A stretch of DNA of 64,000 nt from UBA1563 sp037440065. Its GTDB lineage: Bacteria; Bacteroidota; Ignavibacteria; Ignavibacteriales; Ignavibacteriaceae. The position numbers and the translations under genes are program-made. The notes under the pieces are model-generated. The model was not told the DNA's origin. It saw only the letters and a program-made list of their open reading frames with translations, and made no database searches. Below are positions 9,618 to 17,014 of the stretch, one piece after another. The stretch lies in NCBI GenBank assembly GCA_037440065.1, contig JBBIUV010000020.1:112229-176228 (forward strand), read 5' to 3'. Every line of letters begins with the position of its first letter. Position 1 is the stretch's first letter.

Positions 9618-9647
9618 TCAAAATTTTCACGGTAAAGATACATAAAA

Positions 9648-10568
9648 ATGACTGAAAAATTTGACATAGGATTTGCCTATGTTTGGGAATTAGACGAAGA
9701 TTTCATTCATAGGTTTGAAGAAGTTTTTCACGAACATAAATTAACTACCTTTATAATTGGCTATCATAATATTGAAGAGGTAAAGAGACGAATTAAGGAT
9801 AAAACTCTTCACTTTAATTTCTATTTTGACCGGGGCTGGGACGTTGAAACATCATTCGAAGAACTTGGAAATCTTTTGATGAAACGCAAAACGCACATCT
9901 TTAATCCTTACAAAAAAGTACTTCATGCAATTGATAAAGCAACAATGCACCTTGAATTCATGACTGCCGGTTTAGATGTTCCTTATTCCATTATTATTCC
10001 GCCGGTAAAGGAGAAAGAGGAATTATTTATTTCCTTAAGTCATCTTTCAATTCTCGGACGTCCGTTTATTATTAAGCCTTGCAACACGACCGGGGGGGGA
10101 ATCGGAGTAGTTACCGGTGCCGAAACTCTTCATGATGTTTTACGCGAAAGGAAATTTAATCATGAAGATAAATATCTTTTGCAGGAAAAAATTTACCCGG
10201 CAATCCTTGACGGAAAGCGAGCCTGGTTCAGAATTTTTTACGCTTTTGGAAAAATAATCCCGGTTTGGTGGGATGATCTTACCCATTATTACCAGATTTT
10301 GAGTCAAGAAGAAATTGAATTCTTCAAACTGAAAAAACTTTATCAAGTAACCAGAACCATTTATAACACCACACAGCTTGATTTCTTTTCAACAGAAATT
10401 GTGATCACTCCACAGCAAAAATTTATTGCGATTGATTATGTGAATGATCAATGTGATTTGAGATTTCAGTCTAAGCATCAGGACGGAGTTCCCGATGAAA
10501 TTATCGACGCAATCATTTTTGCTGCGAAAAACCGGGTGGTAAAATTGAAAAAAGAATTACATTTTTAA
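9648..10568 (+). CDS. ATP-grasp domain protein, function unknown
   Basis: 306 aa with the layout of an ATP-grasp ligase of the RimK/glutathione-synthetase type. A pre-ATP-grasp N-terminal domain covers about residues 1-110. FIIKPCNTTGGGIGVV (about 143-158) is the ATP-binding lysine and glycine-rich loop, and KYLLQEKI near 180 is the adenine-contact strand. The metal-binding acid end is AIDYVNDQCDLR (about 264-275), with the expected D and N. Substrates cannot be read from the sequence; amino-acid or peptide ligation is the family norm. No partner biosynthesis genes lie nearby. It is followed 2 bp later by a small membrane-anchored protein, suggesting translational coupling. No signal peptide, so cytoplasmic. 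Confidence 0.72.
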   Translation: MTEKFDIGFAYVWELDEDFIHRFEEVFHEHKLTTFIIGYHNIEEVKRRIKDKTLHFNFYFDRGWDVETSFEELGNLLMKRKTHIFNPYKKVLHAIDKATMHLEFMTAGLDVPYSIIIPPVKEKEELFISLSHLSILGRPFIIKPCNTTGGGIGVVTGAETLHDVLRERKFNHEDKYLLQEKIYPAILDGKRAWFRIFYAFGKIIPVWWDDLTHYYQILSQEEIEFFKLKKLYQVTRTIYNTTQLDFFSTEIVITPQQKFIAIDYVNDQCDLRFQSKHQDGVPDEIIDAIIFAAKNRVVKLKKELHF

Positions 10569-10570
10569 CT

Positions 10571-10954
10571 ATGTCGAAAGTGGAAATATATTTTACGGCA
10601 CTCATTCTTTTCTCTGTAATAGTACTTCTTACCCATCAATACATTTTTTCAATTTATGAAGTTGAGTATAACATATCCTCACGGGTGTTATATCTTAATT
10701 CAGATGCCAAAATTGTAATTGAAGCGGTGCCGGTTAACAGTTTTGGATTTAGGGCTCCTTTTCGGAATAGCTTTACAAATTTTTCTGTCATTCAAGGAAA
10801 GGATCTTATTGATGTTGATGAGAACAATTATGAAGATGGGAGATTTGTAATTAAAGCTAAAAGTGAATCGGGAATAGTCATCATTCGTGCAAAATCCAAA
10901 TTTTCGTTGCTTCCAACAGAATTCGAAATAAAAATTGTTCCGAATGTAGCTTAG
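10571..10954 (+). CDS. Small single-span membrane protein, unknown
   Basis: 127 aa, not recognised. One N-terminal membrane segment (residues about 6-30, YFTALILFSVIVLLTH) is followed by about 95 extracytoplasmic residues rich in Val, Ile, Phe and Ser with the alternating pattern of a beta-sandwich (for example RFVIKAKSESGIVIIRAKS). An Ig-like or cadherin-like fold is possible. It starts 2 bp after the ATP-grasp gene, so the two are almost surely co-transcribed; whether they cooperate is unknown. Confidence 0.62.
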   Translation: MSKVEIYFTALILFSVIVLLTHQYIFSIYEVEYNISSRVLYLNSDAKIVIEAVPVNSFGFRAPFRNSFTNFSVIQGKDLIDVDENNYEDGRFVIKAKSESGIVIIRAKSKFSLLPTEFEIKIVPNVA

Positions 10955-11085
10955 TTAAGGTGGGGCGGTTCCATGTTGTTTTCAGTGGCTTATTACACAA
11001 GCCAAAAGCTGATGATGCGTTGGTGGTTACTTTTAACTTTTTTGTATATTTAATAGAGAAATTCAAAATAATTATCGAGAGAATA

Positions 11086-11856
11086 ATGAAACGATTTTTA
11101 ACTTTATTGATAAGCTTACTTTTTTCATCGCTGACGGTTTATGCTCAAGGAACAGCGGGCGAAGATGCAAAACAAGAATACCGTTACTTGGTTGATATGC
11201 CTTCCTCCGGCATTTTAGAAAAAGGGGCTGTTGGGGTTTCAAACGATATTTTACCGAATGGAATTGTTGTCGGTAGAATGGAAGTTGGTGTTTTTCAAGA
11301 TGTTTCATTCGGCATTTCTTACGGCGGCGCGAATATCATCGGTTCTGGTTCACCGAAATGGTACAAATATCCCGGCGTTAATCTCCGTTTCCGTGTTTCA
11401 GGCGAGTCACTCACATATCCATCTTTAACCGTCGGGTTTGACTCCCAAGGTAAGGGGGAATTTTTCGATTCAACCAACCGTTATGGAATAAAATCTCCCG
11501 GATTTTTTGTTAGTGGGTCAAAGAATTTTCAATTTCTTGGTTACTTAAGTTTAAGCGGTGCTGCTAACTATTCCCTTGAAAGTAAAGACGGCGACAACTT
11601 TTTAAATTTAATGGTCGGCGCAGAAAAAACTATCGGGAAAAAGATCTCGGCAGTATTGGAATATGATTTTGCATTCAATGACAATGCGGCAAGATTTTAT
11701 GGAAAAGGAAACGGATATTTAAATTTAGGGATTCGCTGGTCGGTTGGTGAAGGTTTAACGTTGGGATTCGATCTTCGTGATTTGCTTAATAACAAAAAAT
11801 GGAGCGCAGCCTCTGCAGATCGCGCGATCCGGCTTGAGTATATTCGACCGATATAA
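11086..11856 (+). CDS. Outer-membrane beta-barrel protein
   Basis: 256 aa with a clear signal peptide (MKRFLTLLISLLFSSLTVYAQ) and repeating amphipathic strands such as VGVFQDVSFGISYGG, VNLRFRV, LNLGIRWSV and ending LEYIRPI. Aromatic-rich strands separated by Gly/Asn/Asp turns point to a transmembrane barrel. Position and pattern resemble YjbH-like proteins, but this is not certain. The ATG at 11086 was chosen because it starts the signal peptide; the reading frame is open further upstream to 10960, where the extra 42 residues look non-coding. The 131 bp before it contains a small hairpin and probably the promoter. Confidence 0.75.
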   Translation: MKRFLTLLISLLFSSLTVYAQGTAGEDAKQEYRYLVDMPSSGILEKGAVGVSNDILPNGIVVGRMEVGVFQDVSFGISYGGANIIGSGSPKWYKYPGVNLRFRVSGESLTYPSLTVGFDSQGKGEFFDSTNRYGIKSPGFFVSGSKNFQFLGYLSLSGAANYSLESKDGDNFLNLMVGAEKTIGKKISAVLEYDFAFNDNAARFYGKGNGYLNLGIRWSVGEGLTLGFDLRDLLNNKKWSAASADRAIRLEYIRPI

Positions 11857-11870
11857 AATTTAGATTAACA

Positions 11871-12236
11871 ATGAACTATCTTTTCGTTTCACTTGGCGCT
11901 GCTTTTGGAGGAGCTGCAAGGTATTGGTTTGGAAATGTGGTTCACAAATTGCTTCCTTCATTTTTCCCGTTTGGAACGCTGTTCATTAACATCATGGGAA
12001 GTTTTTTACTCGGTGTTTTTATTTTTTATTTTGATGAACGTGAACTCTTAAGTCAACCGGTAAAATTATTTTTAACTATCGGGTTCTGCGGTGGGTTCAC
12101 CACCTTTTCAACTTTCAGTTTTGAAACAATTAAACTCTTCCTTGATTCGGAATTTTTATTAGCCTCGGTTTATATTCTGGCAAGTGTTTTTCTTTCCATA
12201 CTTGGTGTCTATTTAGCCTATATTTTAAGCAGGTAA
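11871..12236 (+). CDS. crcB: Fluoride ion transporter CrcB/Fluc
   Basis: 121-aa, four-span inner-membrane protein of the Fluc family that exports fluoride as an antiparallel dimer. The signature is seen as GGAARYWFG (about residues 13-21), FPFGTLFINIMGSFLLG (about 32-48, with the conserved Asn) and GFCGGFTTFSTFSFE (about 75-89, with the Phe-box and central sodium-site Thr/Ser residues). Length is standard. It is followed 10 bp later by a DUF190 gene, a known neighbour of crcB. No fluoride riboswitch was recognised upstream. Confidence 0.95.
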   Translation: MNYLFVSLGAAFGGAARYWFGNVVHKLLPSFFPFGTLFINIMGSFLLGVFIFYFDERELLSQPVKLFLTIGFCGGFTTFSTFSFETIKLFLDSEFLLASVYILASVFLSILGVYLAYILSR

Positions 12237-12246
12237 GGAGCCCATT

Positions 12247-12594
12247 ATGCATCTTGAAGGTGAAGCAAAGTTACTTAGAATATTTATTGGCGAAAGCGAT
12301 AAAGCGGGAGTAATTCCTCTTTACGAAAAAATTGTGCTGGAAGCAAAAAGTTTTGGACTGGCAGGTGCAACCGTAACAAAAGGAATTATGGGGTTCGGAA
12401 AAGACAGCCGGATTCATACCGCAAAAATTCTCCGCCTCTCCGAAGATCTTCCCATTGTTGTAGAGATTGTTGATACACTGGAGATGATCGAATCCTTTAA
12501 AATAAAATTGAATGAACTGTTTGAATCTTCCAAATCCGGCGGATTGATCACCATCGAAAAAGCCGAGATCATTCGCTACTCATCATGCAAATGA
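12247..12594 (+). CDS. DUF190 PII-like protein
   Basis: 115-aa cytoplasmic protein of the DUF190 family, which adopts the PII signal-protein fold. Seen: KLLRIFIGESDK at the N-terminus, the loop GATVTKGIMGFGKDSRIH (about residues 39-56), and LSEDLPIVVEIVD, all family hallmarks. PII-like proteins bind small ligands and control channels or transporters; the adjacent crcB suggests it modulates fluoride export, which is inference. AAGGAG lies just before the ATG. The stop overlaps the start of the RlpA gene. Confidence 0.9.
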   Translation: MHLEGEAKLLRIFIGESDKAGVIPLYEKIVLEAKSFGLAGATVTKGIMGFGKDSRIHTAKILRLSEDLPIVVEIVDTLEMIESFKIKLNELFESSKSGGLITIEKAEIIRYSSCK

Positions 12595-13055
12595 AAAATT
12601 CTATTTTTTTTGTACTTCCTTTCTTTCTTATTTCTTGTGCTCCAGCGCTTCGTTATGTAAAAGAGGATAAACCTTCGGTTTCAACCTTATCGGTAAACGA
12701 AAAACCCGACAACGTAAATCCAATACGAAATTATGGCGCGCTTGATGTACTTGAAAGTTCTCTAGAAACTGCTTCGTATTATGCCGATGAATTTAACGGA
12801 AGGAAAACTGCCAACGGTGAAGTCTTTAATATGAACGATCTAACAGCAGCGCATATTTCATATCCTTTCAACACAATTTGCCGCGTAACAAATTTGAAAA
12901 ATCAAAAATCGGTGATCGTAAGAATAAACGACAGAAAACCGGATACTAATGATCGTGCAATTGATCTTTCCCTCAGCGCCGCAAAAGAAATTGATATGAT
13001 TAATGATGGCTTAGCCGAAGTGCGTGTTGATATTTTACAGTGGGGAGAGAAGTAA
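12591..13055 (+). CDS. rlpA: RlpA-like lipoprotein (DPBB domain)
   Basis: About 154 aa with a lipobox (FFLISCAP) and one double-psi beta-barrel domain: ETASYYADEFNGRKTANGE, then TAAHISYPF, ICRVTNLKN, VIVRINDRKP and AIDLSLSAAKEID. RlpA proteins act on peptidoglycan at the septum; in Pseudomonas RlpA is a lytic transglycosylase. The conserved catalytic-type Asp in NDR and the His of TAAHISYPF are present. No C-terminal SPOR domain, so this is the short form. ATG at 12591 gives an ATGA overlap with the DUF190 stop; ATG at 12585 is the alternative. A decayed relative lies at 16807-17011. Confidence 0.88.
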   Translation: MKNSIFFVLPFFLISCAPALRYVKEDKPSVSTLSVNEKPDNVNPIRNYGALDVLESSLETASYYADEFNGRKTANGEVFNMNDLTAAHISYPFNTICRVTNLKNQKSVIVRINDRKPDTNDRAIDLSLSAAKEIDMINDGLAEVRVDILQWGEK

Positions 13056-13329
13056 AATACTTACTTCAAACTACGGATGACGTATGAGAACGGGGATGAT
13101 TTTATCTACATGAAAAAAAGGCTGCTCTTAAACGGCTTTGCAATAATTACTAACTTTTGGGGTAATTGATAACTGCAGTTATACCTTGCCACTATAAAAA
13201 AACCGTAAGATTGTTATAGAAGCATTCTATTGTTAATCTAACTCTTTGGTCTTAGCCGGGCAATGAGTTTTACCGCCATTGTTTCGGAAACATTCCTATG
13301 TAATCGTTTTCAAATCTATGACAAGGGAA

Positions 13330-13476
13330 CTAAAGAGGGGAAGCGTTTGTTGAAAAAAATAGATATTGAAAATGCGAATCTTCGAGCATATCGAGTTTTA
13401 TTATAACAAACATAAATTGCTTTCTTTTTTCAATTCTCGAGTTAAGGTTCAAGTGTTCATATTTAAATAATTGCAT
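13330..13476 (-). CDS. Possible 48-aa small ORF
   Basis: ATG at 13476 is preceded by AAAGGAG at 13481-13487 with a four-base spacer. The product (starting MQLFKYEHL) has a hydrophobic stretch FMFVIIKLDML and no recognised motif. It could be a genuine small protein or chance; an overlapping plus-strand frame of similar size makes the coding call weak. Confidence 0.22.
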   Translation of the reverse strand: MQLFKYEHLNLNSRIEKRKQFMFVIIKLDMLEDSHFQYLFFSTNASPL

Positions 13477-13540
13477 GTATCTCCTTTGGGCGGGATATTT
13501 ATTTTTTTTGATTTTCTGTAAGCTAACAGAAATCGGGTTA

Positions 13541-13726
13541 TCAATAGAAACCTAATTTTGCTGCCAAAGCCCCAAAATTTTTAGTAATTCCATGTTTCTT
13601 TTCTTCCAGAGTGAATTGAGCAACAAATACTTTTTTGAATGGATGAGAAAAGGATTTATAAGTAAGATCAACATAAACTCTGATGTGAACTAAAGATAGT
13701 ATCAAATCAGATATTAGGATAACCTT
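13541..13726 (-). pseudogene. Possible C-terminal gene remnant
   Basis: 61 open codons ending in TGA, beginning right after an in-frame TAA and without ATG, GTG or TTG in a sensible place. Translation includes VHIRVYVDLTYKS and FTLEEKKHGITKNFGAL. The family is not recognised. It may be the tail of a lost gene, or chance. Confidence 0.25.
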
Positions 13727-13808
13727 TTAGAAGGTTACCAAAATTTACTAATAATGTGAAAACAGATTTTTGAATTAAAAATAAATCAACATCAAATAGG
13801 AGCACAAT

Positions 13809-14888
13809 ATGTTCAAACATACAATCTTAAGATTTGCTTTGGCGCTGGCTCTGTTCGCGGGAGTAGTGCAAGCGCAGAATCTTGATGAGCAACTTCAAAA
13901 ACTGGCAGGTTCAGCCGGCAAGGTATATATTACCCCACTCGTAACAAACCTTGGGGTTAACCTTAACACGGGTTGGATGAACCGGGCCCCAGAGAAAAAA
14001 CGGCTCGGCTTCGATCTCGAATTCGGTATTGTTGCAATGCAGTCCGTCCTCTCTTCGGATGCAGCAAAATCATTTTCACTGAGTACGGGCTTTAGGTTTG
14101 ACAAATCTCAAGCTATGGATTTAACCGTATCAGTAACTGACCCTGAAATTAGAAACCAAATTGTCGAACAGATAACTACACAGGATTTGAGTGTACAGAT
14201 AGCCGGAGCAACAATCTTCGGAAGCGCAGCCGATAAAATCACCGTCTATTTTGCCGGCAAAACATTCACCGTTAATTCTGCTTTTCCTGTAACTGTAACA
14301 CTTCCTTCAAAGACCATCGACCTTGGCATCGGTGGACAGATGGCTGGTGTGAAAAGTTTACCGGGAGGGGCGCCTCAGATAAAGCTTGGCACACTCTTCG
14401 GCACGCGCGCAATAGTGCGTTTCCTTCCTGAAATTAATCTTGGTGATTCTTTCGGGAAATTCAGTTATTACGGCTTCGGACTTGAACACAATCTTTCTTA
14501 CTGGTTAGATAATTATCTGCCGATGATTCCTGTTGATATCTCTGCGGGATTCTTAACTCAAACTTCAAAAATAGGAAGTGCTGTAAAGTTTACGGGAACA
14601 ACCTACGGAATGAATCTTTCAAAGAAATTTGAAGTAACACGCAGGCTCGCTGTAACTCCGTATGCAGGCTTTGCAATAGAGTCCAGCAACCTTTCGGTAA
14701 ACATTACACAGAAATTAGAAACATTAAGCGGAACAACAGAAACAAATATTGCCTTTGATGTTGAGGGAGCGGGAAAGTCTCGTTTCAACATCGGTGCGTA
14801 TATAAAGTTCTTTCTGCTTGGTTTGGATGTTGAGTATTCTGCGGCGAAAGCCGGTACGATTTCCGGTTCATTAATGTTTAACTTTTAA
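13809..14888 (+). CDS. DUF6588-like secreted/outer-membrane protein
   Basis: 359 aa with a signal peptide ending VVQAQN. After it come alternating beta-strand segments, an Ala/Val/Thr-rich middle, and a repeated barrel-like end (VTPYAGFAIESSN, RFNIGAYIKFFLLGLDVEYS) finishing SLMFNF, with a terminal Phe as expected for outer-membrane barrels. LPEINLGDSFGKFSYYGFGLEHNLSYW near residue 215 resembles the DUF6588 family of FCB bacteria; I give this family with moderate certainty. AGGAG lies 8 bp before the ATG. The codon use is more GC-rich than that of its neighbours. It is followed 15 bp later by another secreted protein, probably in one transcript. Confidence 0.7.
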   Translation: MFKHTILRFALALALFAGVVQAQNLDEQLQKLAGSAGKVYITPLVTNLGVNLNTGWMNRAPEKKRLGFDLEFGIVAMQSVLSSDAAKSFSLSTGFRFDKSQAMDLTVSVTDPEIRNQIVEQITTQDLSVQIAGATIFGSAADKITVYFAGKTFTVNSAFPVTVTLPSKTIDLGIGGQMAGVKSLPGGAPQIKLGTLFGTRAIVRFLPEINLGDSFGKFSYYGFGLEHNLSYWLDNYLPMIPVDISAGFLTQTSKIGSAVKFTGTTYGMNLSKKFEVTRRLAVTPYAGFAIESSNLSVNITQKLETLSGTTETNIAFDVEGAGKSRFNIGAYIKFFLLGLDVEYSAAKAGTISGSLMFNF

Positions 14889-14903
14889 CACGGAGAAGAA
14901 AAA

Positions 14904-15902
14904 ATGAAAAAAATAAATAGAAAATACTCGTTCCCTGTACTTAGCGTTGTGGCAATATGCTCCTTCTTTATATTTACAGGCGGGGTCTTAGACCAAAATA
15001 GTACGCTGGATACTCCACCAACAATTACTTTCGAAGCAGAAAGTTCGAATAATTATCAAGTTGGAAAAAGACAGATGATTTTAGTTAAGCTCTCGAATTA
15101 TGACCCTTCCCAACATGAGGTAACAGAAAGCTGTGATTTAATGCCTAATGTTCCTGATAAAAACACTACGAAATACGACAAACCCGAATCTTTTATGTGG
15201 ATTATTTCTCCTGCAGGAACAGATTCTGTAAAATTACCTTATTATTTCGCAGATAATTCCTTGAATGTTGCAAATCTTACGGGAGTATATGTTGATCAAT
15301 ATAACCAAGGTTCTGAGCAACTCATGAGTGTTGATTATGCTTTTAATACACCCGGAAAGTGGAAATTAGTGTGCAGAGCAAGAACTGTCTCCCATCCAGC
15401 TGAAAAGTATGTGAATGGAAAAAAAACATCTGGGGGTGAGCCCATTTATGGCACCTGGGTTGAAAACAGTTACACAATCACTATTGGTGGAACGGCTCTC
15501 CTATCCCAACAAAAATATATTTTTAAAAGTTTAGAAATTATTCCTAGTGTCGGCGACCCTGCACCTGCAAAAACTTTTACCCTCTCTGATCCTACGAGAC
15601 AATATTTGGATATTATAAGCCCAACAAAGGCGAGTCTGAAGTTTTACTGGACTCCGGATGCTGCTGATGTAAAAGTCTATCCGAATCTTGCATCAAAATA
15701 TGATTTCGATTATCAGAACGCTCAGTATTCAATTCAGGAGTTGGGACGTACAGTCGAGGGTTATCCATATACATATAATTTATATTACAAGGGACAAATC
15801 CTCGGATTTTATTACTCAAACACTGAGAAGAAAATTGCTTTTACTAAACACTCGAAAATGTTTCCTTATCTCGTTGATCAGTTCATCCTGACTCTTCAAT
15901 AA
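14904..15902 (+). CDS. Secreted protein of unknown function
   Basis: 332 aa, not recognised. N-terminal signal or single membrane segment (SVVAICSFFIFTGG), then a soluble, Tyr/Pro/Asn-rich beta-type protein. Segments such as QVGKRQMILVKLSNYD and GKWKLVCRARTVSHP recall Ig-like or carbohydrate-binding folds. There is no C-terminal sorting motif. It sits 15 bp downstream of the DUF6588-like gene behind a GGAG site and is followed by a strong terminator, so the two genes form a unit. Function unknown. Confidence 0.7.
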   Translation: MKKINRKYSFPVLSVVAICSFFIFTGGVLDQNSTLDTPPTITFEAESSNNYQVGKRQMILVKLSNYDPSQHEVTESCDLMPNVPDKNTTKYDKPESFMWIISPAGTDSVKLPYYFADNSLNVANLTGVYVDQYNQGSEQLMSVDYAFNTPGKWKLVCRARTVSHPAEKYVNGKKTSGGEPIYGTWVENSYTITIGGTALLSQQKYIFKSLEIIPSVGDPAPAKTFTLSDPTRQYLDIISPTKASLKFYWTPDAADVKVYPNLASKYDFDYQNAQYSIQELGRTVEGYPYTYNLYYKGQILGFYYSNTEKKIAFTKHSKMFPYLVDQFILTLQ

Positions 15903-15926
15903 TAACTTTCGGAGATTAGAAAACGG

Positions 15927-15957
15927 AACGGGATGGATTAAACCATCCCGTTTTTTA
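15927..15957 (+). terminator. Intrinsic terminator
   Basis: A 10-bp perfect stem AACGGGATGG / CCATCCCGTT with a six-base loop is followed by a T-run. It ends the two-gene secreted-protein unit and separates it from lgt. Confidence 0.9.
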
Positions 15958-15970
15958 TTATTTTTATTGT

Positions 15971-16735
15971 ATGTATCCACTAATTAATTTATTCGACGGT
16001 TATGCCGTCAGTTCTTACTCGTTGTTCACAACGCTTGGCGCAGTTGTTTTTGCGCTGTTATGTTACCGTGAAGTAAAACGACTTAGCTTTTCGATAGACA
16101 TTTACTGGAAGCTGTTTTTTCTTGTTGCCGTATTCGGGATGATCGGATCCAAAATATTTTATGCCGTCAGCTTTGACCATCAGAGATTCTTTTCCCATCC
16201 CATCGAAACTTTAACACACACCGGTTGGATGATATATGGAGCATTCATTGGCAGTTATGTGGCTCTTTTAGTCGGAAGAATATTTATGAAGTTTCCACTT
16301 TTTACCGCGCTGGATATAATGACTTACGGTGGAATCTTCGGACTTGGAATTGGGAGAATTGCCTGCTTCTTAGCCGGTTGTTGTTCGGGGCTTCCGACAG
16401 ATTCCTTTCTCGGAGTAACTTTTCCCAGTGGACAATGTGCGGTTCATCCTACGCAATTGTACGAAAGTTTTTTTGCGTTTTCACTTTTCACTGTGATGCA
16501 CTTTGCAAGGAAGAAATTCACCTTCGAAGGATTTCAAATGTCGCTGACGTTCATCGGATATGGAATCTTCCGATTTTTAATAGAATTTATCCGCGCAGAT
16601 TCACTCCTCCCGGGGTTTAAACCATTTACGCCATCACAGTACATTTCGATAGTAATTTTACTAATCGGACTCGCAGTATTTTTTTTCAAAAGCGGGGTAA
16701 AGAAATATTTCTTCTCTCGTCAAAAAGATACCTAA
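15971..16735 (+). CDS. lgt: Prolipoprotein diacylglyceryl transferase
   Basis: Seven-span inner-membrane enzyme that moves a diacylglyceryl group from phosphatidylglycerol to the lipobox Cys of prolipoproteins, the first step of lipoprotein maturation. Diagnostic: GIGRIACFLAGCCSG (about residues 120-134, containing the invariant Arg) and FRFLIEFIR near 205, with MIYGAFIGSY as the equivalent of the early YGG motif. 254 aa is slightly short but within the family range, and the HGGL motif is changed. ATG at 15971 follows the terminator by only 13 bp, so its promoter must overlap the upstream unit. Many lipoprotein substrates are encoded in this window. Confidence 0.88.
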   Translation: MYPLINLFDGYAVSSYSLFTTLGAVVFALLCYREVKRLSFSIDIYWKLFFLVAVFGMIGSKIFYAVSFDHQRFFSHPIETLTHTGWMIYGAFIGSYVALLVGRIFMKFPLFTALDIMTYGGIFGLGIGRIACFLAGCCSGLPTDSFLGVTFPSGQCAVHPTQLYESFFAFSLFTVMHFARKKFTFEGFQMSLTFIGYGIFRFLIEFIRADSLLPGFKPFTPSQYISIVILLIGLAVFFFKSGVKKYFFSRQKDT

Positions 16736-16806
16736 TATATTTAGTGATTAATTGAAAAGAAGTTTCAATTCTTTCAACCTTTCGTAGTTAAAAAACTGAA
16801 ATAATA

Positions 16807-17011
16807 TGAAGCAAAGTTTTTTGTTATCAACTTTGTGCTTGGTTTTATCATTCATGTTTTTACACCATGTTCCCGTGCAGCAGAAATCACAAAAAACAAT
16901 CAGACCGGTTTAGGACAGCATCGGCTTTTGCTGGAACGCAAATTAAATTGATATACTTAATGATGGTCTTGCAGAAGTTGAAGTGGAGATATTGGAGTGG
17001 GGAGAGGAGTG
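16807..17011 (+). pseudogene. Decayed rlpA-like gene
   Basis: ATG at 16807 starts a signal-peptide-like segment (MKQSFLLSTLCLVLSFMF) that hits TAG at 16909-16911. Further on, 16955-17011 encodes IDILNDGLAEVEVEILEWGEE and a TGA stop, which matches the C-terminus of the intact RlpA at 12591-13055 (IDMINDGLAEVRVDILQWGEK). An in-frame TAA replaces the Glu codon just before this block. The central barrel domain is missing, so this is an internally deleted, stop-containing remnant of a paralogue. Confidence 0.8.
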
Positions 17012-17014
17012 ATT

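Larger units (their letters stand above)
13056..13808. other. 753-bp gene-poor stretch with possible gene debris
   Basis: No confident gene. On the minus strand, 13541-13726 is an open frame of 61 codons without an ATG; its C-terminal 40 residues look protein-like. On the same strand, 13330-13476 is a 48-codon ORF starting with ATG behind an AAAGGAG ribosome site. On the plus strand only short frames occur (13110-13169 and 13263-13406). The last 60 bp should hold the promoter and ribosome site (AGGAG) of the next gene. Confidence 0.5.

Noticed and set aside
10955..11085. Possible fluoride riboswitch upstream of the crcB region (hairpin then GCTGATGATGCG)
   Set aside because: The end resembles the motif, but the GGNGATGG 5' core and the pseudoknot partner are missing, and the barrel gene lies between it and crcB.
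13263..13406. 47-codon plus-strand frame in the gene-poor stretch
   Set aside because: Overlaps an opposite-strand ORF with a better ribosome site; neither is secure.
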